Shown in pieces: positions 1 through 7,395 of a stretch of 33,709 nucleotides of DNA. The translations under genes were made by a program, and so were the position numbers. The DNA is from an uncultured Bacteroidales bacterium (lineage in GTDB: Bacteria > Bacteroidota > Bacteroidia > Bacteroidales > UBA3824): contig CAJOJG010000037.1 in assembly GCA_905234655.1 (NCBI GenBank), positions 5,516 to 39,224 on the forward strand. The letters are read 5' to 3'. Each line of letters opens with the position of its first letter. Positions within the stretch are counted from its first letter, which is position 1. The notes beneath the pieces were generated by a model, which was not told where the DNA came from, ran no database searches, and saw only the letters and a program-made list of their open reading frames with translations.

Positions 1-621
1 TTGATTTCGATGTCCGCGCCGGCCCAACAGCTCAAAATCGCCCTGATGAAATACTCTGGCGGCGGCGACTGGTACGCCAACCCGACGTCGCTGCCCAACT
101 TGGTTAAATTCTGCAACGCCGAACTAAAAACCAACATCTCGTCCGACATTCCCACCGTTGAGCCGGGCAGCGTCGAGATTTTCAACTACCCCTACGTCCA
201 CGCCACGGGACACGGCAACGTCATTTTCTCTGTCTCTGACGTTGACAATCTGCGGCGTTACTTGCTGTCGGGCGGTTTTTTTCATTTTGACGACAACTAC
301 GGCACCAAAGACTTCGTATTCAGAGAGATGGCGAAGGTGTTCCCCGACGCTGAGATGGTGCAGCTGCCCACGACTTTCGAGATTTTCCACCAAAAATACG
401 ACTTTCCCAACGGCCTTCCCAAAATCCACGAGCACGACAACCACGCGCCCGTGGCATACGCGATGTTTCACGAAGGACGGCTCGTGTTCCTCTACACTTG
501 GGAATGTGATCTCGGCGACGGCTGGGAAGACCCGGCAGTCCACAACGACACCCAAGAGGCGCACCTCAAAGCACTCAAAATGGGAGCAAACATAATCCAA
601 TACGTATTCAACCACAATTAA
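1..621 (+). CDS. DUF4159 domain protein, 5'-truncated by window edge
   Basis: The frame is open from the first base and has no clear start. The first residues (LISMSAPAQQ) look like the end of a signal peptide with cleavage near APA-QQ, so probably only about ten codons are missing. The rest matches DUF4159, a glutamine-amidotransferase-like fold found in secreted Bacteroidetes proteins: GGGDWYANPTSLPNL near the start, then GGFFHFDDNYG at about residue 91 and GDGWEDP near the C-terminus. The molecular role of the family is not established. The next gene starts 9 bp downstream on the same strand, so the two are probably cotranscribed. Family assignment is from memory of its motifs; export to the periplasm is inferred from the signal-peptide remnant. 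Confidence 0.85.
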   Translation: MISMSAPAQQLKIALMKYSGGGDWYANPTSLPNLVKFCNAELKTNISSDIPTVEPGSVEIFNYPYVHATGHGNVIFSVSDVDNLRRYLLSGGFFHFDDNYGTKDFVFREMAKVFPDAEMVQLPTTFEIFHQKYDFPNGLPKIHEHDNHAPVAYAMFHEGRLVFLYTWECDLGDGWEDPAVHNDTQEAHLKALKMGANIIQYVFNHN

Positions 622-630
622 CTCTAAAAA

Positions 631-2157
631 ATGATGAAAACGTTGATAATCATACTGTTGACGGCGTTTTCGCTGACGGCCGCCGCGCAGAAGGGCGACC
701 CCGACTTCCTCAAATTTGGCAAGGTTTCCGACATCGACTTCCAGCACACCGACCTCGACGACATGGGCTACGACGCGGTGATTTTGCAAAACGAAAAGTC
801 GATGTACTTCGACCGTTACAACGAGGACTTGCGCCTCTACAACGTCCACCACATCCGCCTCAAAGTGTTGAAAGACGGATTCTACGACGACGAACTTTTC
901 ACCATTCCCTATTCCGGACGGTACGAATACGAGCGCGTCATAGGCATCAAGTGCTGGATTTTCAGCGACAAAAATTCCAAGCCGCACAAAGTCAAGTACA
1001 AGAATTTCAAGCACATCAACCGCGATTCGCTCGAGAGCCGCGTAGAACTTCACCTGCCCGCCCTTCGCGCCGGCGACGTACTCGACCTTGAATACACATT
1101 GCTGACATACGACTTTGTGCTGCCCCCGATATGGCGCACCAACTGCAAATACCCCTGCCGCGCGTCGCGCCTTACCACCAATTTCCCAAACTTCATGGAA
1201 TACAAGTACGACCCCAAGGGCGCATACGCCGACGACATCGTCCATACCGCCGGCACAGGGTTCATCTCAATCAATTACAGCCTGCCGCACGGACGGCCGG
1301 TGATGTTCAAGTTCCAGGCCAACCTCGACACCTTCAAAATCCGCCACACCCTGCCCGTCGAGATGTACGAATCGCAGCACGTAAGCCCGCTCTACGGCAC
1401 GTCGTCGGTGAGGATGCGTGCCGCCAAGTTCACCCAAAACATCGGCTACAACGGCGGCTATCTCACTGTTTGGCAGTACCTTACGCATCTTCTCTACGTC
1501 TACGCCGACCCCGACAACCGCGAACTCTCGCGTCAAGAGGCACGACACCAATTCTACCCGGCGGGCTACGTCATCGTGTCTTCCAACAACTGGCCGCGCC
1601 TTCACAAACGCCAGCGCAAAAGTTCCGAATTTTGGAAGCCGCTCTTGAAAGCCGTAACCATGCCCGACGAATTGCGCGACATCATGGACCCCGACGAGCC
1701 GCTCGACACCATCGCCGCCACCCGCCGCATCTACGACTACGTCCGCAACACGATGGCGTGGGATTCCACCTACAACAACCACATCAGCCGTTCCGTCGAA
1801 AAAATCCTCAAATCCCGACGCGGCAACCTCGCCGAAATCAACATGGCACTCGTATCGCTACTGCGCCACGCCGGCATCCCCGCCTACACCGCGATGGCAT
1901 CTACGAAGGATTTTGGCGAAGTGGACACCGCATACGCCAACACCGTCCAGTTCAACGCTGTGCTTGCCTGCGTACCATACGAGCAACACTTAATTTTGAT
2001 GGACGCGACGGCAAGCGGCCTGCCGCTCGGACGCATCCCGAGAGACCGCTACGACCGCGTGATGTGGGCATTGTCGCCCGAGACGTGGTATTTCGTCGAG
2101 ACTGACTTTGACGCCGACGGCAAATGCGACCCGAAAAAAATGTTGGACGGATTTTAG
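631..2157 (+). CDS. DUF3857/transglutaminase-fold secreted protein, catalytic residues missing
   Basis: The 508-residue protein begins with a signal peptide (MMKTLIIILLTAFSLTAAAQ), so it is probably periplasmic. Residues of about 40-250 resemble the DUF3857 beta domain. Residues of about 345-460 resemble a transglutaminase-like fold, with the LVSLLRHAGIPA helix at about 407-418. In active members a Cys precedes this helix; here the aligned stretch is RGNLAEIN (397-404) with Leu at the Cys position. The usual FNH is FNA (441-443), so the His is lost too; the Asp of LMDAT (D458) is kept. The protein stops about 50 residues after the fold, whereas many Bacteroidetes relatives carry a further C-terminal beta domain. 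ATG at 631 or 634 could start it. It follows the DUF4159 gene by 9 bp. The role is unknown, possibly peptide or cell-wall binding. Confidence 0.8.
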   Translation: MMKTLIIILLTAFSLTAAAQKGDPDFLKFGKVSDIDFQHTDLDDMGYDAVILQNEKSMYFDRYNEDLRLYNVHHIRLKVLKDGFYDDELFTIPYSGRYEYERVIGIKCWIFSDKNSKPHKVKYKNFKHINRDSLESRVELHLPALRAGDVLDLEYTLLTYDFVLPPIWRTNCKYPCRASRLTTNFPNFMEYKYDPKGAYADDIVHTAGTGFISINYSLPHGRPVMFKFQANLDTFKIRHTLPVEMYESQHVSPLYGTSSVRMRAAKFTQNIGYNGGYLTVWQYLTHLLYVYADPDNRELSRQEARHQFYPAGYVIVSSNNWPRLHKRQRKSSEFWKPLLKAVTMPDELRDIMDPDEPLDTIAATRRIYDYVRNTMAWDSTYNNHISRSVEKILKSRRGNLAEINMALVSLLRHAGIPAYTAMASTKDFGEVDTAYANTVQFNAVLACVPYEQHLILMDATASGLPLGRIPRDRYDRVMWALSPETWYFVETDFDADGKCDPKKMLDGF

Positions 2158-2177
2158 GAAAATTCAAAAAAGTTTGC

Positions 2178-2185
2178 TACCTTTG
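2178..2185 (+). promoter_or_regulatory. Bacteroidetes -7 box for argF
   Basis: TACCTTTG matches the Bacteroidetes -7 consensus TAnnTTTG and lies 28 bp before the argF start codon. The -33 element is not clear; a T-rich stretch around 2151-2155 is at roughly the right distance. Confidence 0.6.
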
Positions 2186-2213
2186 CCCCTAACAAACAAA
2201 GCAAACACATATT

Positions 2214-3215
2214 ATGACTGTCAACCTCAAAAACAGAAGCCTTCTCACGCTCTTGGATTTCACACCCGAAGAAATCGACTACATGCTTCGTCTGAGCGCG
2301 GAACTGAAGCAACAGAAAGCCAGCGGCAACGAACCCAAGCACCTCATTGGCAAAAACATAGCACTCATATTCGAGAAAACGTCCACCCGCACCCGCTGCG
2401 CATTTGAAGTGGCGGCAGCCGACCAGGGCGCGCACACCGTGTACATCACGCCATCCGGCAGCCAGATAGGCCACAAGGAATCCGCCGAAGACAGCGCGCG
2501 CGTGTTCGGACGCATGTTTGACGCAATCGAGTACCGTGGATTCGCCCAAAAGACAGTCGAAATCCTCGCCGAATATTCCAAAAAGCCGGTCTGGAACGGA
2601 CTTACCAACGAATTTCACCCCACGCAGGCTCTCGCCGACCTATTGACGATGCGCGAGCATTGCACCAAGAAAGACAGCGAAATCCGGTTTGCCTTCCTCG
2701 GCGACACCCACGGCAACATGGCTAATTCCCTGATGGTAATAGCCTCAAAACTCGGCATGGACATCCGCCTCGTCGGCCCCAAGTCGCTCGCGCCAAACGC
2801 CTCACTTGTAGAACGTTGCAAGGCGATAGCCGCCACCACCGGCGCACGGATTACCATCACCGACGACGTTGCCGAAGGTGTCCAAGGCTGCGACTTCCTC
2901 TACACCGACGTTTGGGTGTCGATGGGCGAGCCTGACGACGTTTGGGCAGACCGCATCAAACTTCTCACGCCCTACCGCATCGATTCCAAGATGATGGCTC
3001 TGACGGGCAACCCCGCCGTCAAGTTCATGCACTGCCTTCCCGCCTTCCACGACACCAAGACCACCAAGGGCAAGGAAATCGCCGAAAAATTTGGCATCGA
3101 CTGCATGGAAGTTTCCGACGACGTCTTCGAAAGCCCCGCCTCAATCGTCTTTGACGAGGCCGAAAACCGCCTTCACACCATCAAGGCCGTCATGGTGGCT
3201 ACATTAGGCGACTAA
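2214..3215 (+). CDS. argF: ornithine carbamoyltransferase
   Basis: This 333-residue protein transfers the carbamoyl group of carbamoyl phosphate to L-ornithine, giving citrulline in cytosolic arginine synthesis. It is collinear over its full length with the Escherichia coli ArgF/ArgI enzyme. Visible motifs are the carbamoyl-phosphate loop STRTR (57-61), HPTQ (135-138), the ornithine-binding DVWVSMG (232-238) and the catalytic HCLP (273-276). The intact SMG loop argues for true ornithine specificity rather than the N-acetyl- or N-succinylornithine variants known from other Bacteroidetes. No other arg gene or arcA/arcC lies nearby, so a catabolic (arcB) role cannot be excluded but has no support here. 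It has its own -7 box upstream and a hairpin terminator downstream, so it is probably a single-gene transcript. Confidence 0.96.
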   Translation: MTVNLKNRSLLTLLDFTPEEIDYMLRLSAELKQQKASGNEPKHLIGKNIALIFEKTSTRTRCAFEVAAADQGAHTVYITPSGSQIGHKESAEDSARVFGRMFDAIEYRGFAQKTVEILAEYSKKPVWNGLTNEFHPTQALADLLTMREHCTKKDSEIRFAFLGDTHGNMANSLMVIASKLGMDIRLVGPKSLAPNASLVERCKAIAATTGARITITDDVAEGVQGCDFLYTDVWVSMGEPDDVWADRIKLLTPYRIDSKMMALTGNPAVKFMHCLPAFHDTKTTKGKEIAEKFGIDCMEVSDDVFESPASIVFDEAENRLHTIKAVMVATLGD

Positions 3216-3230
3216 AAAGTAAATCAATAA

Positions 3231-3274
3231 CTCTCGGTGCGTTGGCAGGCAGCGTAGCGAGAGTTTTTATTGTT
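3231..3274 (+). terminator. rho-independent terminator after argF
   Basis: CTCTCG (3231-3236) pairs with CGAGAG (3258-3263), and TTTTTATTGTT follows directly. The loop is long (21 nt), so the hairpin is only moderately strong. Confidence 0.6.
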
Positions 3275-3498
3275 AAATTATGTCAATTCGTGCTATAAAC
3301 ATTTTGTAGTAACAAAACAATTTGTACCCGAAATTTTCACCGGCGACGAGGGTTTGAAATCGTATGAACCACAAGGCGATACTTTTTTTGTGCCTCGGCG
3401 AAGGAAAAATAAGTAACACTGCCCCTTCGGACACCTACCCCCTACCACGCCAACCAAAACTTAGCAAAAACTTAAAACCACATACCCGACATTTTTAG
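3275..3498. other. intergenic stretch without a recognisable gene
   Basis: Between the argF terminator and the promoter of the barrel gene I find no ORF with coding character, no tRNA-like fold and no strong inverted repeat on either strand. It may hold upstream regulatory sites for the 3541 gene. Confidence 0.5.
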
Positions 3499-3506
3499 TA
3501 ATTTTG
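3499..3506 (+). promoter_or_regulatory. -7 box for the outer-membrane barrel gene
   Basis: TAATTTTG fits TAnnTTTG and lies 34 bp before the start codon at 3541, giving a short leader. No good -33 TTTG is visible at the expected distance. Confidence 0.55.
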
Positions 3507-3540
3507 CACCGAGTACAAAACACACTAAAAACATCGAACA

Positions 3541-4158
3541 ATGAAGAAACTTCTCATCGCGACGCTACTCGTAATGCTTAGCGGCGCAACATCGCTCTTC
3601 GCACAGTCGCAGGGCGACATGTATGTAGGCACGCTTGCAGGTGTCAACGTATCCAAATCGTCGTGGAAAGACAGCAACGGCACAAAACATGAAAACGACC
3701 CGCAGACAATCCTTCTCGTCGCACCGGGATTCCACTACTTCGTCGCTGACAACTTCCGCGTTGGCTTGCAATTCGAGCTCTCGGAAACTATGAGCAAAAA
3801 CAAAGACACTGACGTAAAACATCGCGACGGCATCTTTGCAGTCGGCGGTGTATTCGCCTACTACTTCCAAATCAGCGACAACTTCTACATCACGCCAGAA
3901 TTTGGAATGTACTTCGTCCACGAAAACGACAAGACAAAATACAGCAACACCACTGTATCTGACAAGGCAAACGGCTTCAGCATGCCAATCAACGTCGCAC
4001 AAGTAGAGTTCCGTCCCACGGATCACCTTGGATTCTCTGCAAGCATCCTGTCTTTCAGAATCAACCACATGAAACCCAAGGACGGCAACGACAAATACAA
4101 CCACTTTGAGTTCGACACCTGCCTCAACCCTGTAATCGGTTTCAAATACTATTTTTAG
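3541..4158 (+). CDS. outer-membrane beta-barrel protein
   Basis: The 205-residue protein starts with a classical signal peptide (MKKLLIATLLVMLSGATSLFA, then QSQG). The mature part alternates hydrophobic and polar residues in amphipathic strands (for example GDMYVGTLAGVNVS, FRVGLQFELSE, FAVGGVFAYYFQ, FYITPEFGMYFV) and ends in GFKYYF, an aromatic C-terminus as expected for assembly by the BAM complex. Length and pattern fit the small eight-stranded OmpA/OmpW-like barrels that are abundant in Bacteroidetes. No peptidoglycan-binding domain is present. The gene has its own promoter and a strong terminator, so it is monocistronic. The specific role and ligand are not visible. Confidence 0.8.
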   Translation: MKKLLIATLLVMLSGATSLFAQSQGDMYVGTLAGVNVSKSSWKDSNGTKHENDPQTILLVAPGFHYFVADNFRVGLQFELSETMSKNKDTDVKHRDGIFAVGGVFAYYFQISDNFYITPEFGMYFVHENDKTKYSNTTVSDKANGFSMPINVAQVEFRPTDHLGFSASILSFRINHMKPKDGNDKYNHFEFDTCLNPVIGFKYYF

Positions 4159-4178
4159 CCGTCAACCTCAAAAAAACA

Positions 4179-4216
4179 AAAAACACCACGCTCCAAAAAA
4201 TCGTGGTGTTTTTTTA
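4179..4216 (+). terminator. strong hairpin terminator after the barrel gene
   Basis: AAAAACACCACG (4179-4190) is exactly complementary to CGTGGTGTTTTT (4202-4213), with an 11-nt loop and a T-run continuing to 4215. It separates the barrel gene from the corA transcript. Confidence 0.9.
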
Positions 4217-4226
4217 TACCCAAAAA

Positions 4227-4258
4227 TTTGCACCATCAAAAAATTATCCCTACCTTTG
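4227..4258 (+). promoter_or_regulatory. corA promoter (-33 TTTG, -7 TACCTTTG)
   Basis: TTTG (4227-4230) and TACCTTTG (4251-4258) are 20 bp apart, the standard Bacteroidetes arrangement. Transcription would start near 4265, giving a leader of about 165 nt before corA. A second possible -7 box, TAACTTTG (4333-4340), lies inside the leader and would give a short transcript that skips the leader ORF. Confidence 0.7.
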
Positions 4259-4264
4259 CCGTCG

Positions 4265-4429
4265 AAAAAAACAAAAGTATTAAATAAAGTTTTCATCTAC
4301 TATGGACGGAGACCCTTATAATTCCAACACATTAACTTTGCTTTCCCACCGTAGATAAGGAGAGACGCCTCACCGTGCCGCTCCGAGATACGTGGGCGGG
4401 CGTTAAAAAACAATTGGAGGTATCAGACA
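4265..4429 (+). ncRNA. candidate structured regulatory leader of corA
   Basis: The long leader can fold. ATCTAC (4295-4300) pairs with GTAGAT (4351-4356), and TGG (4303-4305) with CCA (4346-4348). A GC-rich hairpin pairs CGCC-CAC (4366-4369, 4371-4373) with GTG-GGCG (4392-4398). CGGAG (4307-4311) could also pair with CTCCG (4381-4385), a competing or pseudoknot contact. The hairpin ends shortly before the GGAGG ribosome site (4416-4420). The position before a magnesium transporter gene suggests cation or translation-dependent control. It does not match the M-box or yybP-ykoY cores as I know them. The structure is read by eye only. Confidence 0.45.
4302..4358 (+). CDS. candidate 18-residue leader peptide ORF of corA
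   Basis: ATG at 4302 opens a frame of 18 codons plus TAA, reading MDGDPYNSNTLTLLSHRR. It lies wholly inside the corA leader: the start codon abuts one arm of the 4295-4300/4351-4356 stem and the stop codon overlaps the other arm, so translating ribosomes would open that stem. The acidic-Pro start and Arg-rich end recall MgtL, the leader peptide of Salmonella mgtA, where Asp/Glu-Pro codons destabilise ribosomes at low magnesium. No Shine-Dalgarno is visible, which is common in this phylum. It could be chance; comparison with relatives would decide. Confidence 0.35.
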   Translation: MDGDPYNSNTLTLLSHRR

Positions 4430-5365
4430 ATGATTCAGATGTACAGAAGTTTTTTGGGTACTGAAAAGATTCAGGAACTCGAAAGCGGATGTTGGGTGCA
4501 TTGTGTGCAGCCCGACAGCGAGGAAGTCAACATTCTTCAAGAAGAATACAACGTGCCGCAGGATGTTATCCAAGACATCCTGGACAACGACGAGAGGCCG
4601 CGTTACGAAGTGGACGACGATTGGAGCATGATAATTCTCCGCATACCCGTCGAGACGCCGCAGAGTAGCATGTTGTACAGCACATACCCGCTCGGAGTGT
4701 TCATGTGCGACGACTACACAGTCACTATATGCAACGTCCCAAACAATGTCCTGCCCGTGGCGCAGCCGTCAGTGTACCGCAACGCCAGCCAGCCGGTGTA
4801 CGACGTGCTGAACTTCACCCTCAACCTATTTATAAGGAGTGCAAACTCGTTCATGTACTACCTGCGCCAGATCTACCAGCACACCTCGTTGATTGAAAAA
4901 GAAATAGAACGCTCGGTAAAGAACCAGGAACTTTCCCGCCTCCTCAAACTTGAAAAATGCCTCGTGTTTTTCCAGACATCGCTGAAATCCAACGAACTTG
5001 TATTGGCAAAATTCAAAAACAGCAAGAAATCTACATTCAGCGAGATGAACGAGGACCTCATCGAAGACGCATTCATCGAGACCAAACAGGCTATAGAGAT
5101 GGCCCAAATCTACTCCAACATCCAAAGCGGCATGATGGACACCTTCGCCTCCGTCATCTCCAACAACCTCAACCGCGTCATGAAACAGATGACCCTCGCC
5201 TCGATAATCCTCATGATACCCACATTGATAGCGAGCTTCCTCGGCATGAATGTCCCAAACGCCATGGAAAATGCGCCGTGGGCGATGCCTGTCATCGTGG
5301 TTTCCTCAATAGCCTTCGCCTTCATCGGAATATGGATTTCGCGCAAGGTCGGTTGGCTCTCGTAA
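4430..5365 (+). CDS. corA: CorA-family magnesium/divalent cation transporter
   Basis: This 311-residue inner-membrane protein belongs to the CorA family, which form homopentameric Mg2+ channels. Residues 1-250 are the cytoplasmic funnel, with a long charged helix at about 150-250. The two transmembrane segments lie at about 255-271 and 286-304. The signature GMN (272-274) sits at the end of the first segment in FLGMNVPN, and the C-terminus is short and basic (SRKVGWLS). GGAGG at 4416-4420 is a good ribosome site for ATG 4430, unusually clear for this genome. The gene follows a long leader with secondary structure and a short ORF, which suggests regulation after transcription starts. Cobalt or nickel transport is possible in the family; Mg2+ is the default call. 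Confidence 0.95.
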   Translation: MIQMYRSFLGTEKIQELESGCWVHCVQPDSEEVNILQEEYNVPQDVIQDILDNDERPRYEVDDDWSMIILRIPVETPQSSMLYSTYPLGVFMCDDYTVTICNVPNNVLPVAQPSVYRNASQPVYDVLNFTLNLFIRSANSFMYYLRQIYQHTSLIEKEIERSVKNQELSRLLKLEKCLVFFQTSLKSNELVLAKFKNSKKSTFSEMNEDLIEDAFIETKQAIEMAQIYSNIQSGMMDTFASVISNNLNRVMKQMTLASIILMIPTLIASFLGMNVPNAMENAPWAMPVIVVSSIAFAFIGIWISRKVGWLS

Positions 5366-5390
5366 ATCAACAACTCAACAAACCGCTAAA

Positions 5391-5993
5391 TCACTTGAAC
5401 GACGGGCACGTGCCGCACTTGTTGCTCTTCCTTGTGAACCAATACTTTATGCCCAAGGCAAAACCCATGCCTTGCGGGTTCATGTGCGTCATTGCAAACG
5501 ACAAGTCGGTGTAATGGCCGATGACATAATTATATTCCAACTCGGTGCTGAGCCAGGCGATTTTGTGCTGCATGGTTCCGTCGTCGTATATGCCCTCGTC
5601 GGTATAGCCCTCCTCCGCGCTCCAAGATTTGCGGTAGAACGCCGTCGGGCCAACGCCAAACGACAGCGAATGTTTATAAGCCCTGAAAATCCTGAACCTC
5701 AACATGACCTGCGAACTCATCGCGACCTTCTTCATAGCGTCATACCGCACAGTCTGCACGGCCTTTATGCTCGTGGCGGGACTTGCATACGCCTCCACGC
5801 CAAGCCTTAGCCCGGGTTCGAACAGAGGATTCTTCCCGTCCGAAATCTTCTGCTTGTAGATAGGCGCATTAACGCCTTTGCCAAAATCAAAACCAAAACC
5901 CGTGAAGGCAAGGCTGATGTTACTCTGCGCGCTCGCGAAAGTCGAGGCCAACACTACGGCCGCCATCAATGTAAAAAATCTTAATATTGCCAT
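5391..5993 (-). CDS. secreted outer-membrane-like protein of unknown function
   Basis: The frame is open up to 6056, but a -7 box at 6021-6028 makes that upstream part untranscribed, so I start at the ATG ending at 5993. That gives a 200-residue protein with a clean signal peptide (MAILRFFTLMAAVVLASTFASAQ). The mature part has amphipathic strands typical of a small barrel (for example SMSSQVMLRFRIF-type stretches, SLSFGVGPTAFY and GFALGIKYWF). The last residues are unusual: after the aromatic strand there is a tail with CGTC followed by PSFK, a CxxC motif. The gene is convergent with corA, with only 25 bp between stop codons and no clear terminator. I do not recognise a named family. Confidence 0.7.
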   Translation of the reverse strand: MAILRFFTLMAAVVLASTFASAQSNISLAFTGFGFDFGKGVNAPIYKQKISDGKNPLFEPGLRLGVEAYASPATSIKAVQTVRYDAMKKVAMSSQVMLRFRIFRAYKHSLSFGVGPTAFYRKSWSAEEGYTDEGIYDDGTMQHKIAWLSTELEYNYVIGHYTDLSFAMTHMNPQGMGFALGIKYWFTRKSNKCGTCPSFK

Positions 5994-6020
5994 TTCCTGA
6001 AACATAAAAGTTATCGTCTG

Positions 6021-6028
6021 CAAATATA
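6021..6028 (-). promoter_or_regulatory. -7 box for the 5391-5993 gene
   Basis: On the minus strand this reads TATATTTG, matching TAnnTTTG, 27 bp before the chosen start codon. It also decides the start, because longer N-termini would begin upstream of the transcript. Confidence 0.65.
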
Positions 6029-6070
6029 ACGGATTTATTTCAAAAAATATTTTCAAAATCTACATTCCTA

Positions 6071-6103
6071 TTGCCAAAATCTGAAAAATTCTTATTAACT
6101 TTA
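6071..6103 (+). promoter_or_regulatory. promoter for the PAS-PAS-receiver gene
   Basis: TTG (6071-6073) and TAACTTTA (6096-6103, one base off TAnnTTTG) are 22 bp apart, and the latter ends 28 bp before ATG 6132. An AGAGG stretch near 6117-6121 may serve as ribosome site. Confidence 0.5.
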
Positions 6104-6131
6104 CAATCGAAAAAAATAGAGGCATTATACC

Positions 6132-7367
6132 ATGTACACATCAATAACGCACAACGCACGCTCCGTCAAGGAAAAAATGATTGAGAACTACTACATTCTC
6201 AATCAGATAGTGCAGTCCATCGACACTGGAATACTCATAATATCAGACCGCAAGCTGCTCTTCGTCAACAACGAGACGCGGCGCATAGCCCAGCGTACAT
6301 ACAAAGACATAGAGTCCCACCTGATTGAATGTGTAACCCCGAAGTACAGGATTGCCGTGCTGAGGGCGTACATATCCCTGCAGTGCGGCTACACCGACAG
6401 AGAGGAACTATTCATAGACGCTATACTGCCCAACGGCGAAAAGAAAGCGTTAAGGTGCAGATTCTCACGCATTAAGATAAAGGAGAGCGAAGCGGTGTTC
6501 GTCACGCTCCACGATGTCGTCGACCCCACATACAGCCAGAATTTCACACGTCCGTTGAGCATAATGTGGCGCAGGTACGTCGAGGACTACGCCCAAGTTT
6601 TCGACAAGCCATACGACTTCGTGATGATGGTGGACGAGTTCTACATACTCACAAACATCGGCCAGAAGTTCGAGAAGATAACAGGCTACAGACGCTCCGA
6701 CTTCATAGGCAGGCGCGTGGACACTATGCCAGGGCTGACACCATACGTCGAGTTCGTCCAGGCGTTCCAAAACTGCAAAGCCGGCTACGGAGCGGGACGA
6801 TTGGCAAGGTCATTGCATGTCAAAATGCTGTCACAAGACGGCCGAACACTGAAAATAGCGATGACGCTGACCCCGATTTTCTTCCGTGGCACAAAACAGA
6901 AAGTATGCGCGACGTGTAAGTTAATCGGCTATGACACAACACAGAAGCCCGACACGGCAAACGCCTCCGACCCCACTCCCCTACCGGCCGGAGTGCCTGA
7001 CCTTTCGGGAAAGACGATACTCATAGCCGAGGACACGGAGATTAACTACATACTCCTGCGCAAACTCATGGAAAAGACCAGGGCGGAAATCCTGTGGGCA
7101 AAGAACGGCGCGGAATGTGTGGAGATTTTCAAGGCGAAACCATCAATATCGCTCATACTGATGGACATGCAGATGCCGGTCATGGACGGGTACAAGGCCG
7201 TGCCGGAAATCCTGAAAATCGACAACACCGTGCCGATAATCGCGCAGACCGCCTTCGGCTTCATGGACGAGAGGAACAAGATTCTCGAACTCGGTTGTAC
7301 CGACACGATATTCAAGCCGATAGACAAAAAAGTCCTGTTCGAGAAAGTCACCGCTCTCGCCCGATGA
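6132..7367 (+). CDS. PAS-PAS-receiver signalling protein without kinase domain
   Basis: The 411-residue cytosolic protein has three parts: a PAS-like domain at about 20-135 (start QSIDTGILIIS), a second at about 150-265 (YDFVMMVDEFYILTNIG, then FEKITGYRRSDFIGR) and a C-terminal receiver domain at about 293-411. The receiver keeps the key residues: acidic pair E300 and D301, phosphoacceptor D345 in LMDMQMPVMDG, T373 in AQTAF and K395 in FKPID. There is no histidine kinase, DNA-binding or cyclase domain, so it would need a separate phosphodonor and acts through protein contact. A sodium/phosphate transporter gene follows after 28 bp, probably in the same operon. PAS calls rest on pattern only; the receiver call is secure. 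Confidence 0.85.
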   Translation: MYTSITHNARSVKEKMIENYYILNQIVQSIDTGILIISDRKLLFVNNETRRIAQRTYKDIESHLIECVTPKYRIAVLRAYISLQCGYTDREELFIDAILPNGEKKALRCRFSRIKIKESEAVFVTLHDVVDPTYSQNFTRPLSIMWRRYVEDYAQVFDKPYDFVMMVDEFYILTNIGQKFEKITGYRRSDFIGRRVDTMPGLTPYVEFVQAFQNCKAGYGAGRLARSLHVKMLSQDGRTLKIAMTLTPIFFRGTKQKVCATCKLIGYDTTQKPDTANASDPTPLPAGVPDLSGKTILIAEDTEINYILLRKLMEKTRAEILWAKNGAECVEIFKAKPSISLILMDMQMPVMDGYKAVPEILKIDNTVPIIAQTAFGFMDERNKILELGCTDTIFKPIDKKVLFEKVTALAR

Positions 7368-7395
7368 CTAACTTACAAACATCAAGACACTGACA

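Noticed and set aside
124..1245. A 373-codon open frame on the minus strand across the first two genes
   Set aside because: It is antisense to two well-supported genes, is extremely Val-rich and matches no family; it is a by-product of the plus-strand codon use.
1131..2105. A 324-codon plus-strand frame inside the DUF3857 gene
   Set aside because: It is Arg/His/Pro-rich shifted-frame sequence without domain or start signal, overlapping a gene with clear signal peptide and fold.
4265..4429. Known Mg2+ M-box or Mn2+ yybP-ykoY riboswitch in the corA leader
   Set aside because: The conserved cores of these classes, as I remember them, are not present; kept only as an unassigned structured leader.
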